A DNA stretch of 64,000 nucleotides from Planctomycetota bacterium (GTDB lineage: Bacteria; Planctomycetota; GCA-002687715; DRQF01): NCBI GenBank assembly GCA_020639295.1, contig JACKGY010000009.1:62001-126000 (forward strand), read 5' to 3'. Within the stretch, counting starts at the first letter, position 1. Each line of letters opens with the position of its first letter. The notes under the pieces are model-generated. The model was not told the DNA's origin. It did not search any database and saw nothing but the letters and a program-made list of their open reading frames with translations. The translations under genes were made by a program, and so were the position numbers. Shown here in pieces: positions 25,979 through 33,786 of the stretch.

Positions 25979-26675
25979 TCGGACCGCGCAGCGCCGGCCG
26001 CGCATCCGAAGCTCGAATGCTCTCGGCGACGCCTAGGCCAGCCAGCGGCTGGCGCTCCGACGGCGGCGCTCCGAACAACCGGCGATTCGGAGCGCCGGCT
26101 GCCCAGCCGGCCTGACTACCGGTCGGACCGCGCAGCGCCGGCCGCCCATCCGAGACTCGAATGCTCTCGGCGACAACTAGGCCAGCCAGCGGCTGGCGTT
26201 CCGGTCGGACCGCGCAGCGCCTGCTGCGCCTCCTCGATTCCTGCCGGGGCGTGGCGAGCAGGTGACGGAACCCCGATCGACGGTCGGACCGTCGTGGCCC
26301 CGAACCCGGCAAAGGGAGCCAAAGAGCCTCCCCCATGGCAGTTGCAGCGACTCGCGATTACCGCTCCGCTGGCACCGGGCTTGCTCGTGGAAGTCATCGG
26401 AAGCGCGGGTAAGAGAGTCATGTCGCATCGAAACACCAAGGCCCTCGGGGCTCGGGCAACGGCGAGGACACCAGGCCGACCGGCGCGGAGCGCTTCAGTC
26501 GGACCGCGCAGCGCCTGCTGCGCCTCCGAGGCTCGAATGCTCTCGGCGACGCCTAGGCCAGCCAGCGGCTGGCGCTCTGGCGGCGGCGCTTCGACAACCG
26601 GCGATTCGGAGCGCCGGCTGCCCAGCCGGCCTGGGTCCCGATCGGACCGCGCAGCGCCTGCTGCGCCTCCGAGGA
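25979..26675. repeat. Intergenic cluster of REP-like hairpin repeats (locus 2)
   Basis: The 800-bp gap 25923-26722 contains three long repeats beginning with GGACCGCGCAGCGCC (about 25980, 26124 and 26500), each followed by CGAATGCTCTCGGCGAC and then the CTAGGCCAGCCAGCGGCTGGC hairpin core (starting 26033, 26177 and 26553), and two copies of the CGGAGCGCCGGCTGCCCAGC module. Units at 25979-26114 and 26499-26633 are near-copies. The core is the same as at 15.9-16.3 kb. About 200 bases of unrelated sequence (26240-26480) separate the units. A reading frame joined to FG-GAP copy 3 crosses the block but is not likely coding. Confidence 0.85.
26278..26294. promoter_or_regulatory. Perfect 17-base palindrome, possible operator
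   Basis: CGACGGTC-G-GACCGTCG is a perfect inverted repeat in the non-repetitive part of the gap before FG-GAP copy 3. It is not followed by a T run and lies over 400 bases from the start codon, so its role is uncertain. Confidence 0.3.
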
Positions 26676-26722
26676 CCGGTCATCCGATCCGGCATGACGA
26701 CAACAACGGAGAGTCCGCAACC

Positions 26723-28420
26723 ATGTGCCAAGAACTGCATCGAATCTCCTTCCTCGTCCTCGGTCTCGTCCTGCTGACCACGTCGCTCCCGGCGCAGACC
26801 GAGGGGACCTACAACCCACCGCCGCGAACCGGCTGGGCGATCCAGGAGCTTTCCGACACGACCGGTGACGGGATTCCCGAGTACGCCGTGGCGCGCTGGG
26901 ACCTGGTGATCGATCCGAACACCCAGGCCACGGTCCAGGCCAATCAGGTCTTCTACCTCGATGGCGTCGGCAACACGGTGCTCTGGACCCGTGTCGACCT
27001 GACGAGCGTCATCGGCAGGGTGCTCTCCCGCGCCGACTGGAACGGTGACGGCATCTGGGAGCTCGTCATCTCGACCGATGGCGTGGTCACACCCTGGGCC
27101 CCGGCGGTGCCCTCGGGGGTCGACGTCGTCGACGCCCAGACCGGCGCGACCGTCGCGACCTTCCCGGTGCCCCCGCTGACGACGGCCTCGGGGACGGTGG
27201 TGCATCCGATCCGCGCCATCCGCGGCGCCGATCTCGACGGCGACGGCCTCGACGAGGTGGTCTTCTCGACCAACGTCGCCGAGTTCGGCAGCTGCGATCG
27301 CGTCTACGTCATCAGTCCGACCCTGCCGACCATGGTGCTGGCCAGCGCGGAGTACTCGTTCGGGTCGCAGCTGCAGGTCACCGACGATCTCGATCTCGAC
27401 GGGCTGCGCGATCTGGTCATCGACGTTCCGTACCATCAACCCACGGGGAGCCTCTACTCGGTGGGAATGATCGGCGCCTGGGGCGGCCTGTCCCTGGCAC
27501 CGGTCTGGCAGATCACCGGGGCCTCGCCCGCGAACCCGATCAGCCTCGCCGGCGAACTGTTCCCGGATCGGGACCTCGACGGCTTCGACGACCTGCTGGT
27601 CAGGATCGCGGGAGGCTTCGAGATCCGCTCCTCCACGACCGGCGCCTTCCTCGGAGCGCTGCCGCTCGCCGCGACGAGCCTCGCGCAGGCGAACAACACG
27701 ATCTACCGGGTGAGCGACCGCGACGGCGACGGCCGCGACGACATGGTCTTCTTCGGCCTCGACCTGGCCTCGAGCGCGGAGACCATGGTGGTGATCTCGT
27801 CGGCCGATCTGCGCGAGATCGACGTCCTGCCCCTGCCGATCGCCGGGACCAGCTACGTCAACTGCCTCGCCAATCTGCCCGACACGAACGGCGACGGCCG
27901 GCCGGAGATCATCACCGGAACCTCGTCGAGCCTCGAGCCGGTCGGCGGCTACCATCGTCATGAGCTCCGGCCCTGCCTCGCGGCCCTCGCCGACGGCAGT
28001 CCGAATCACGACCTGCTGAAGGTGGACGGCTCGGCCTGGCTGCCGTCTCGACGCTGCGATCGGACGATCGGTCAGCCCTTCACCATCTCGGTCGACCCCG
28101 ATCCCACGACCGGCCAGACCACCGACTTGATCCTCTGGGGCCTGATCGGAGTGCCGAACGCGGGCTCGGCCTTCAGCGTCCAGGGTGGGGCGACCTTCCT
28201 CTTCCCGCCGCGGATCGCGGCGCCGAGTCTGCCCTGGCTCTTCTGCCTCGCCGACTCGGTGGGCTTCGATCCGGCGGCCGCCTTCCCGGCCTTCCCGGCG
28301 CCCTGGTCGATCGGTGCGCCCTTCGGCCTGCCGAGCGCCATCGACATCACGCTCCAGGGCGTGACCATCTCCGGCGGCAACATCGACATCACCAACGGTG
28401 TGCTGATCCAGGTTCGCTGA
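26723..28420 (+). CDS. Exported FG-GAP/VCBS repeat protein with conserved C-terminal domain (copy 3)
   Basis: The 565-residue paralogue has a signal peptide (ISFLVLGLVLLTTSLPAQ), calcium-loop blades (DTTGDGIPE, DWNGDGIWE, DLDGDGLDE, DLDLDGLRD, DRDLDGFDD, DRDGDGRDD, DTNGDGRPE) and the same C-terminal domain. ATG at 26723 is chosen because the signal peptide starts there and GGAGAG lies about 10 bases before; the frame is open far upstream through the repeats, but that part is not protein-like. Copies 2 and 3 are closest to each other. The three genes are separately transcribed, each with its own gap, and copies 1 and 3 have their own terminators. Confidence 0.88.
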   Translation: MCQELHRISFLVLGLVLLTTSLPAQTEGTYNPPPRTGWAIQELSDTTGDGIPEYAVARWDLVIDPNTQATVQANQVFYLDGVGNTVLWTRVDLTSVIGRVLSRADWNGDGIWELVISTDGVVTPWAPAVPSGVDVVDAQTGATVATFPVPPLTTASGTVVHPIRAIRGADLDGDGLDEVVFSTNVAEFGSCDRVYVISPTLPTMVLASAEYSFGSQLQVTDDLDLDGLRDLVIDVPYHQPTGSLYSVGMIGAWGGLSLAPVWQITGASPANPISLAGELFPDRDLDGFDDLLVRIAGGFEIRSSTTGAFLGALPLAATSLAQANNTIYRVSDRDGDGRDDMVFFGLDLASSAETMVVISSADLREIDVLPLPIAGTSYVNCLANLPDTNGDGRPEIITGTSSSLEPVGGYHRHELRPCLAALADGSPNHDLLKVDGSAWLPSRRCDRTIGQPFTISVDPDPTTGQTTDLILWGLIGVPNAGSAFSVQGGATFLFPPRIAAPSLPWLFCLADSVGFDPAAAFPAFPAPWSIGAPFGLPSAIDITLQGVTISGGNIDITNGVLIQVR

Positions 28421-28443
28421 CGAGATCGATTCTCTCGTCGCCC

Positions 28444-28482
28444 AGGCCCGCGCTCCGCCCGTCGGACGCGGGCCTTCTCATT
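28444..28482 (+). terminator. Intrinsic terminator after FG-GAP copy 3
   Basis: AGGCCCGCG (28444-28452) pairs with CGCGGGCCT (28467-28475), extended by TCC/GGA with a one-base bulge, and is followed by TCTCATT. It lies 24 bases after the stop codon, the same geometry as after FG-GAP copy 1. Confidence 0.65.
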
Positions 28483-28522
28483 GCCACCCGGCGCGCTGCA
28501 TGAGAATGCACTCAAGCGCACC

Positions 28523-28546
28523 ACCGTACCAGCACGATGGTACGGT
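28523..28546. promoter_or_regulatory. Operator-like inverted repeat at the GntR gene start
   Basis: ACCGTACC (28523-28530) and GGTACGGT (28539-28546) form a perfect 8-bp inverted repeat with an 8-base spacer, ending one base before the ATG of the GntR-type gene. YtrA-subfamily regulators bind palindromes with GTAC/TAC-like arms in their own promoters, so this is a good autoregulatory operator candidate. Confidence 0.65.
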
Positions 28547-28547
28547 C

Positions 28548-28952
28548 ATGTGGCCGAGACCCGATCCCAAGGCGCCCCTCAGCATCTCCGCGCAGATCCG
28601 CGAGAGCGTCCTCGCGGCCATCGCCGCCGGTCGCCAGCGACCCGGTGATCGCCTGCCCAGCGTCCGCGGCCTCGCGGCCGAGCTGCTCGTCAATCCGAAC
28701 ACCGTGGCCAAGGTCTATCGCGATCTCGAACGCGAGGGCTTCCTGGTCACGCGGCCGGGCTCCGGCGTCGACGTCTCCGAGGAGGCCGCGGCGCTGGCGA
28801 TGGTCGAGCTGCGAGCCGGGCTCGAGGCCCGCGCCCGCGAGCTCTGCGAGCAGGCCGAGCGCGCCGGCTTCGCGGGCGTCGAAGTCCTCGCCATGATCGA
28901 AGCGCTCCTGCGCGAGCAGGGCCGTCTGCAACCGGAAGGAAGCCAGCGATGA
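28548..28952 (+). CDS. GntR-family transcriptional regulator, YtrA-type
   Basis: The 134-residue protein has an N-terminal winged helix (ISAQIRESVLAAIAAGRQRPG, LPSVRGLAAELLVNPNTVAKVYRDLEREG is the classic GntR reading head, about residues 14-72) and a short helical C-terminus of about 55 residues instead of a ligand domain, typical of the YtrA subgroup that regulates neighbouring ABC transporters. ATG at 28548 starts just before the homologous region; an ATG 48 bases upstream would span the inverted repeat. No ribosome site is seen, so the mRNA may be leaderless. It overlaps the ABC ATPase start (ATGA). Confidence 0.88.
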   Translation: MWPRPDPKAPLSISAQIRESVLAAIAAGRQRPGDRLPSVRGLAAELLVNPNTVAKVYRDLEREGFLVTRPGSGVDVSEEAAALAMVELRAGLEARARELCEQAERAGFAGVEVLAMIEALLREQGRLQPEGSQR

Positions 28953-29839
28953 CCGCCATGATCACGATTCGCGACCTGGTCCTGCGCCACGGGCGGACCC
29001 GCGCCGTCGACGGCCTCGATCTCGAGGTCGAGCCCGGCACCGTGACCGCGCTCCTCGGCCGCAACGGCGCCGGTAAGTCGACCTTGCTCGACGGCGTCAT
29101 CGGCCTCATGCCGCCCGATCGCGGGACGATCCGCGTCTTCGGGCTCGATCCCTGGAAGAAGGGTCCTGAGGTCCGGCGCGCGATCGGCTACGTCGAGGCC
29201 GATCCCTGGTTCGAGCCGGGCGAGCGCGTGCGCGACCTGATGCGCTTCCACCGGGCGCTCCACCCCCGTTGGTCCGAGGCCGAGGCCGAACGGCTTCTCG
29301 CCGACTTCGAACTCGATCCGGCGAGGAAGGTGAGGCAGCTCTCACGCGGCACGCGCACCAAGCTCGCCCTGCTCCTGGCCCTCGCGCACGCGCCGCGACT
29401 TCTGGTCCTCGACGAGCCCTTCGACGGCCTCGATTGCGGCGTGCGCGACGAGATCCTCGCCGAGGTGGTCCGCCAGGTGGATGACGAGCGCGCCATCATC
29501 GTCGCCAGCCACGATCTCGACGAGGTCGAGCGCGTCGCCGACCGGGTCCTCGTCCTGCATCAGGGCAAGCTCGCCTTCGCCGGCGAGCTCGAGACCTTGA
29601 AGGAGGGCACGCGCCGCTACCTCGGCCGCGCGCACGAGGACTTCCGGCTCGAGGACGTGCCCGGCGCCGTCTCGGTGGAACGGCTCGGTCGCGAGCTTCT
29701 GATCACCTACGTCGGCGAGATCGACGCGACCGAACTTGCGATCCGCGGGGTCGACGACCTCCGCCTCCTGCCGCCCGCCGATCTCGAGGAGTCCTTCCTC
29801 GCCATCACCGGCGGCCGCCGGAACAAGGAGGCCGTCTGA
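28949..29839 (+). CDS. ABC transporter ATP-binding protein (YtrB-like)
   Basis: The 296-residue protein has Walker A GRNGAGKST, signature LSRGT (a common variant of LSGGQ in this family), Walker B LLVLDEPFDGLD and switch His in VASHDLDEVE. The last about 80 residues are an accessory domain after the nucleotide-binding core. It is coupled to the GntR gene by ATGA and to the permease by TGATG, giving the standard YtrA-regulator/ATPase/permease order for an exporter, often linked to cell-envelope antibiotic stress. Substrate unknown. Confidence 0.92.
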   Translation: MTAMITIRDLVLRHGRTRAVDGLDLEVEPGTVTALLGRNGAGKSTLLDGVIGLMPPDRGTIRVFGLDPWKKGPEVRRAIGYVEADPWFEPGERVRDLMRFHRALHPRWSEAEAERLLADFELDPARKVRQLSRGTRTKLALLLALAHAPRLLVLDEPFDGLDCGVRDEILAEVVRQVDDERAIIVASHDLDEVERVADRVLVLHQGKLAFAGELETLKEGTRRYLGRAHEDFRLEDVPGAVSVERLGRELLITYVGEIDATELAIRGVDDLRLLPPADLEESFLAITGGRRNKEAV

Positions 29840-31770
29840 TGCTCTCGGCCCTCCTCCTCCGCGAACTCCGCGCCACCTGGAAGTACGTCGTGATCGGCCT
29901 CGCCCTGGCCTTCGTCATCCTCTGGTACTCCGCCACCACCGAGAGGAACATCGGCGCGCTGGAGACCGCCCCTGGCGTGCATCCCGTTCCCTGGTTCTTC
30001 GCCTATCTCCTCGTGCTCGTCCTCAATCAGCGGTTCTTCGGACGCGAGTGGTCCGGCAAGGGCAAGCGCCTCCAGGCCCGGCTTCCGGCCCCGGCCTCGC
30101 GACAGTTCCTCGCCAAGCTCGTCGCGGCCCTCGCGACCGGCTTCGTCGTCACCTTCCTCCTGATCGAGGGAAACGAGCTCCTGAGCCGGCTCTACCCCGG
30201 TCCTTCGCTCCCGGGGCACGGGGACTTCGGCGTGGCGACGCTGCTCACCGGCTGGGCCCTCGTCTTCGGCGCCGGTCTTCTCGGCGGCGTGGCCTTCCCG
30301 CAGGGCGCGCTGAGCCTCGTCTTCGGCTCGGTCCTGGTCGGCCTCTTCCCGCTGGCCCTGATCGAGATCGATGACCGTTGGTTCGCCTATCACGATCTTC
30401 CCGATGACCACATGCTGGTGATCGGACCCCTGGTCGCGCTGGTCCTCGGCGCCATCCTCGCCGTCGCGGGAGCGTCGGTCTTCGTCGCCGGACGCCTTCA
30501 CCTCCGCCGGATCCTGCGCGCGGGCGGGATCGCTCTCGCGAGCACCATCCTGCTGGCGCTGCCGGGGATCGTCATGGGCGAGCTTCGCCTGCGCGAGTTC
30601 GATCGGCCGCGCTGGGACGACCCGCTGTGGCGCCTGAGCTTCCCATCCGCGTCCGCGGAGGACCCGGATCGCATCGTGCTGACGATGTACCGCGAGGGCC
30701 ATCCCTTCCCTCACCTGGCCGTCATCGACATCAGGGACATGGCCAGCCCCCGGGTCTCCTTCTTCGGTCGGGCCGGCGCCGTCGGCTTCCTGCCCTTCTC
30801 GGGACGGACCGCTTTCATGGACTACGAGGGCATCCCGGCAGGCCGGAAGGAACTCGACTGGGATCGCCTGCGCCCGAGCCACTTCACGCTCGACGAGAGC
30901 CTCGAGCGCGTGGGGCTTCCGCTGGACGACGAGCCGCGCTGCTCGGCCTTCGTCCGGGTCTGGCGACGCGGGGGGCGCGTCGTCTACGGCGATCGATCGA
31001 AGCAGGAACTCGTGGTCGCCGACGAGCGGACCCGGGAGATCCTGGATCGTTACCCCTTCAACACCTGGAGCGGCTATCCGCTTCACGACGACCACTGGGT
31101 CCACGCGGACCAGTGGTTCGATGACCGCCGGCTCGTGACCGGTCTGCGGCTGCAGCCTCTCCTCGGCGGCGAACCGGAGCGTGTCGCCCTGGACGACATG
31201 GCGATGGTCAACCGGAAGGACCCGCCACGCCTCTGCGCGGCGCTCGGGGCCGGGAGCGAGGTCTTCTACATCGGGGCCGATCGGCGCCACCTTCGGGCCT
31301 TCGACCTCGACGGGCGGCGCTCGCGGCCGGTCCTCCAGATCCCCTCCGACTGGCCGGATCTGATCAGCATCGACCGGCTCGGCGAAGGTCGCTACCTGAA
31401 GCTCGTCGCCGGCAGTTCGGTGGCGGAGCGGCATGAGGCGCTCCTCGAATCCACCACGGATGTCCTGCACGCATGGGACCTCCTCGCGCACGATTCGGTC
31501 TACCCATGGCCTCATCGGCCGCAGGTGGCGATCAGTCCGGGCGACCGTTACTGCCAGGTGCGCTCGCGGACGGTGGGATTGGAGATCCTGACCTTGCCGG
31601 AGGGAAAAACCGTTGCGGAACTACGCGGCGCCTTCTTCGGCGAGTGGCTCGACGACCATCGCTTCCTCCACCTCGACCACGAGGCCGGCCGGGTCGGCGT
31701 CTTCGACGCGGCGACCGGAGAGTCGCGCATCGTCTTCGAGCTGCCGGACTCGGCGGAGCGCGGACGATGA
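29839..31770 (+). CDS. ABC-2-type permease with large C-terminal propeller-like domain
   Basis: Residues 1-245 of this 643-residue protein carry about six hydrophobic segments (for example YVVIGLALAFVILWY, WFFAYLLVLVLNQRFF, LVAALATGFVVTFLLI, GWALVFGAGLLGGVAF, PLVALVLGAILAVAGASVFV, GIALASTILLALPGIVMG). Residues about 260-643 are hydrophilic and strand-rich with repeated acidic turns, like a beta-propeller, and lack any catalytic motif I recognise. This long extracytoplasmic part is unusual for a YtrC/ABC-2 permease and may bind the exported substrate or envelope. Start ATG overlaps the ATPase stop. Confidence 0.82.
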   Translation: MLSALLLRELRATWKYVVIGLALAFVILWYSATTERNIGALETAPGVHPVPWFFAYLLVLVLNQRFFGREWSGKGKRLQARLPAPASRQFLAKLVAALATGFVVTFLLIEGNELLSRLYPGPSLPGHGDFGVATLLTGWALVFGAGLLGGVAFPQGALSLVFGSVLVGLFPLALIEIDDRWFAYHDLPDDHMLVIGPLVALVLGAILAVAGASVFVAGRLHLRRILRAGGIALASTILLALPGIVMGELRLREFDRPRWDDPLWRLSFPSASAEDPDRIVLTMYREGHPFPHLAVIDIRDMASPRVSFFGRAGAVGFLPFSGRTAFMDYEGIPAGRKELDWDRLRPSHFTLDESLERVGLPLDDEPRCSAFVRVWRRGGRVVYGDRSKQELVVADERTREILDRYPFNTWSGYPLHDDHWVHADQWFDDRRLVTGLRLQPLLGGEPERVALDDMAMVNRKDPPRLCAALGAGSEVFYIGADRRHLRAFDLDGRRSRPVLQIPSDWPDLISIDRLGEGRYLKLVAGSSVAERHEALLESTTDVLHAWDLLAHDSVYPWPHRPQVAISPGDRYCQVRSRTVGLEILTLPEGKTVAELRGAFFGEWLDDHRFLHLDHEAGRVGVFDAATGESRIVFELPDSAERGR

Positions 31771-31863
31771 GGACGGCGCGGCTCCGGCGCCAGGCGCGGG
31801 CAGATGATTGCCGCGCCGGTTCGATCCGGACGCCGTGGAGCGTGGCGGGGCGGACCGATTGAG

Positions 31864-31886
31864 CCGGGTCCCGGTCGGGGACCCGG
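31864..31886. terminator. Hairpin between convergent genes
   Basis: A perfect 9-bp stem (31864-31872 with 31878-31886, 5-base loop) lies between the rightward permease and the leftward binding protein. There is no T run on either side, so factor-independent termination is only possible. Confidence 0.4.
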
Positions 31887-31901
31887 GCGCGTGGCCGCCG
31901 G

Positions 31902-33656
31902 TCAGTTCTTCGCCGGTTTCACCATCTTGCGGATGCGGCTGTAGTCGCGACTGAAGTTCGAGCGCGAGGCCAGGCCCTCGATCCCGGGAGCGGTGAGGAA
32001 GACGTTCTCGCCGTGGGCGAGGAAGGCCCAGGGGACCTCGGTCTGGGCCAGCTTCGCCATCTCGGTGAACAGGCGGCCGCGCTCGGGGCCCGGCACCAGC
32101 TTCGCGGCCTTCTCGTAGAGGCGCTCGTAGCGCTCGTCGGTCCAGAAGCCGGCGTTCGGGCTGTCCTGGTTCTTGGCCGGATCGGGCCAGGACGACTTCA
32201 GCAGCATCATGAAGAAGTTGTCGGGGTCGGGGTAATCGGCGACCCAGTAGTTGATCGAGATCTCGTGCAAGCCCTGACGGCTCCGCCGCAGGAACTCGTC
32301 ACCCTGCTCGAGCCGGACCTGGACCTTCACCCCGATCTCCCGCCAGCAGTCGGCGAGGATGCCGGTCTCGAGCTTCGCCATCTCGTCGTCGCCCCAGCGC
32401 GAGAGGATGAACTCCGGCAGGCCCTTGCCCTCGGGGTAGCCGGCTTCGGCGAGGAGCTGGCGGGCTCGCTCCGGGTCGTGGCGGCCCCAGGTCCAGTCGA
32501 GCTTCTGGTCGTCGTCGCCGAAGGGCAGGCTCGGCGGCACCAGATGGTCGGCCGGCCGCGCGGCGCCGGCGTAGAACTCCTCGATGAAGCGTTCGCGATC
32601 GATGGCGAGCGCGAGCGCGCGCCGGACCTCCGGCTTGGCGAGGATCCTGTTCTTCATGTTGAAGGCGACGTAGTGGAGATTGCCGGCGTCGGCGCGGTGC
32701 AGGGCGAAACCCTTGCGCCGGATCGGCGCCCTGAGGCCATGGCGCGCGTCGAGGAAGTTCGCCGCCCGCGTCGGCGCCAGGTCGAGCAGGTCGAGATCCT
32801 CCTCCAGGAAGCGCTTCTCGCGCAGATCCAGATCGGTGAGCACCTCGAAGCGCACGCCGCCGTTGAGCGGCAGGGCGCCGAGGGCGCCGCCGGCGGCGCG
32901 GTTCCAGTAGGCCGGATTCGGCCGCATCGCCACCAGGTCGGCCCGCGAGCCCTCGCGATCGTAGAGGTAGGGACCGGTGCCGACCGGATGCTGGGCCAGG
33001 CCGTCGCCGTAGCGGGTCCAGGCCTCGCGCGGGATCAGGGCGCACCAGGTCATGGTCAGAAGCGCGGCGAAGCGGGGATTCGGCGCGGTGAAACGGATGA
33101 CCAGCTCGTGGTCGCCGATCACCTCGATGCCGGGGATCGGGGCGTCGTAGTCGAAGACGCCCTCGGCCTCGGCCTTCGCCCGGGCCTCGCGGGCCCCGAG
33201 GATGCGGCCGTCGAGGTAGGGCAGGTAATAGGGCGACTGGGAACGCGGATCGATGTGCCGGGCGAGGACGAAGGCGAAGTCGGCGGCGCCCAAGAGGCGG
33301 CCCTTCCCGCCCTCGAAGCAGGGGTCGTCGTGGAAGCGGACGTCGTCGCGGAAGACGAGACGCATGCTCCGCCCGTCCTCGTCGATGCCGGGCAGTTCGC
33401 GCAGGAGGCGCGGCTTCAGGCGGAGGATCTCCGAGCCCTCGTCGCAGACGAGGGGCGTCTCGTAGAGGCAGCGGAAGATCGGATCCCAGTCGAGATAGAA
33501 GATCCGGTGCGGGTCGAGCCGGTCGTGCGGCGCGAAGTTGACCGCCTCGCGGAGGACGTGGTCGCGATCGGGGACGAGTTCCTTCTGGGCGCGAAGGGAC
33601 GGCGCGGCGAGGAATAGGAGGGCGAGGACGAGTCGGCGGCTGCTGATGCTGTTCAT
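31902..33656 (-). CDS. Extracellular solute-binding protein, family 5 (oligopeptide type)
   Basis: The 584-residue protein has a signal peptide (LVLALLFLAAPSLRAQ) and the SBP_bac_5 layout: an early LREAVNFAPHDRLDP strand, LKPRLLRELPGIDEDG, HPVGTGPYLYDRE, YVAFNMKNRILAKPEVRRAL near the middle and QEEGYL-like LLAEAGYPEGKGLPEF in the second lobe, where the YPEGKG loop is typical. It would capture peptides or similar solutes at the outer face of the inner membrane. No permease or ATPase gene is adjacent, so the partner transporter is elsewhere or the protein acts as a sensor/chaperone. The gene is monocistronic; TAGCAT at 33671-33666 on its strand ends 9 bases before the ATG. Confidence 0.88.
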   Translation of the reverse strand: MNSISSRRLVLALLFLAAPSLRAQKELVPDRDHVLREAVNFAPHDRLDPHRIFYLDWDPIFRCLYETPLVCDEGSEILRLKPRLLRELPGIDEDGRSMRLVFRDDVRFHDDPCFEGGKGRLLGAADFAFVLARHIDPRSQSPYYLPYLDGRILGAREARAKAEAEGVFDYDAPIPGIEVIGDHELVIRFTAPNPRFAALLTMTWCALIPREAWTRYGDGLAQHPVGTGPYLYDREGSRADLVAMRPNPAYWNRAAGGALGALPLNGGVRFEVLTDLDLREKRFLEEDLDLLDLAPTRAANFLDARHGLRAPIRRKGFALHRADAGNLHYVAFNMKNRILAKPEVRRALALAIDRERFIEEFYAGAARPADHLVPPSLPFGDDDQKLDWTWGRHDPERARQLLAEAGYPEGKGLPEFILSRWGDDEMAKLETGILADCWREIGVKVQVRLEQGDEFLRRSRQGLHEISINYWVADYPDPDNFFMMLLKSSWPDPAKNQDSPNAGFWTDERYERLYEKAAKLVPGPERGRLFTEMAKLAQTEVPWAFLAHGENVFLTAPGIEGLASRSNFSRDYSRIRKMVKPAKN

Positions 33657-33774
33657 GACGTACCGATGCTACCCGGAGGAAACGCCCCCTGGGGCGTTCA
33701 CCGGCTTCTGGTTGCTTCCGCGAGTTCCCGAGCACATCCGGTGCCAGTTCCGGGCCAGCACCGCCGACCTGGGT

Positions 33775-33780
33775 TATGCT
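33775..33780 (+). promoter_or_regulatory. -10-like TATGCT six bases before the kinase ATG
   Basis: TATGCT is followed after six bases by the ATG at 33787 and no ribosome site is present. Transcription would start at about the A of ATG, giving a leaderless mRNA. No convincing -35 is seen. Confidence 0.4.
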
Positions 33781-33786
33781 CCCGAC

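Noticed and set aside
25919..26722. N-terminal extension of FG-GAP copy 3
   Set aside because: The frame is open through the repeats, but a signal peptide and ribosome site mark ATG 26723.
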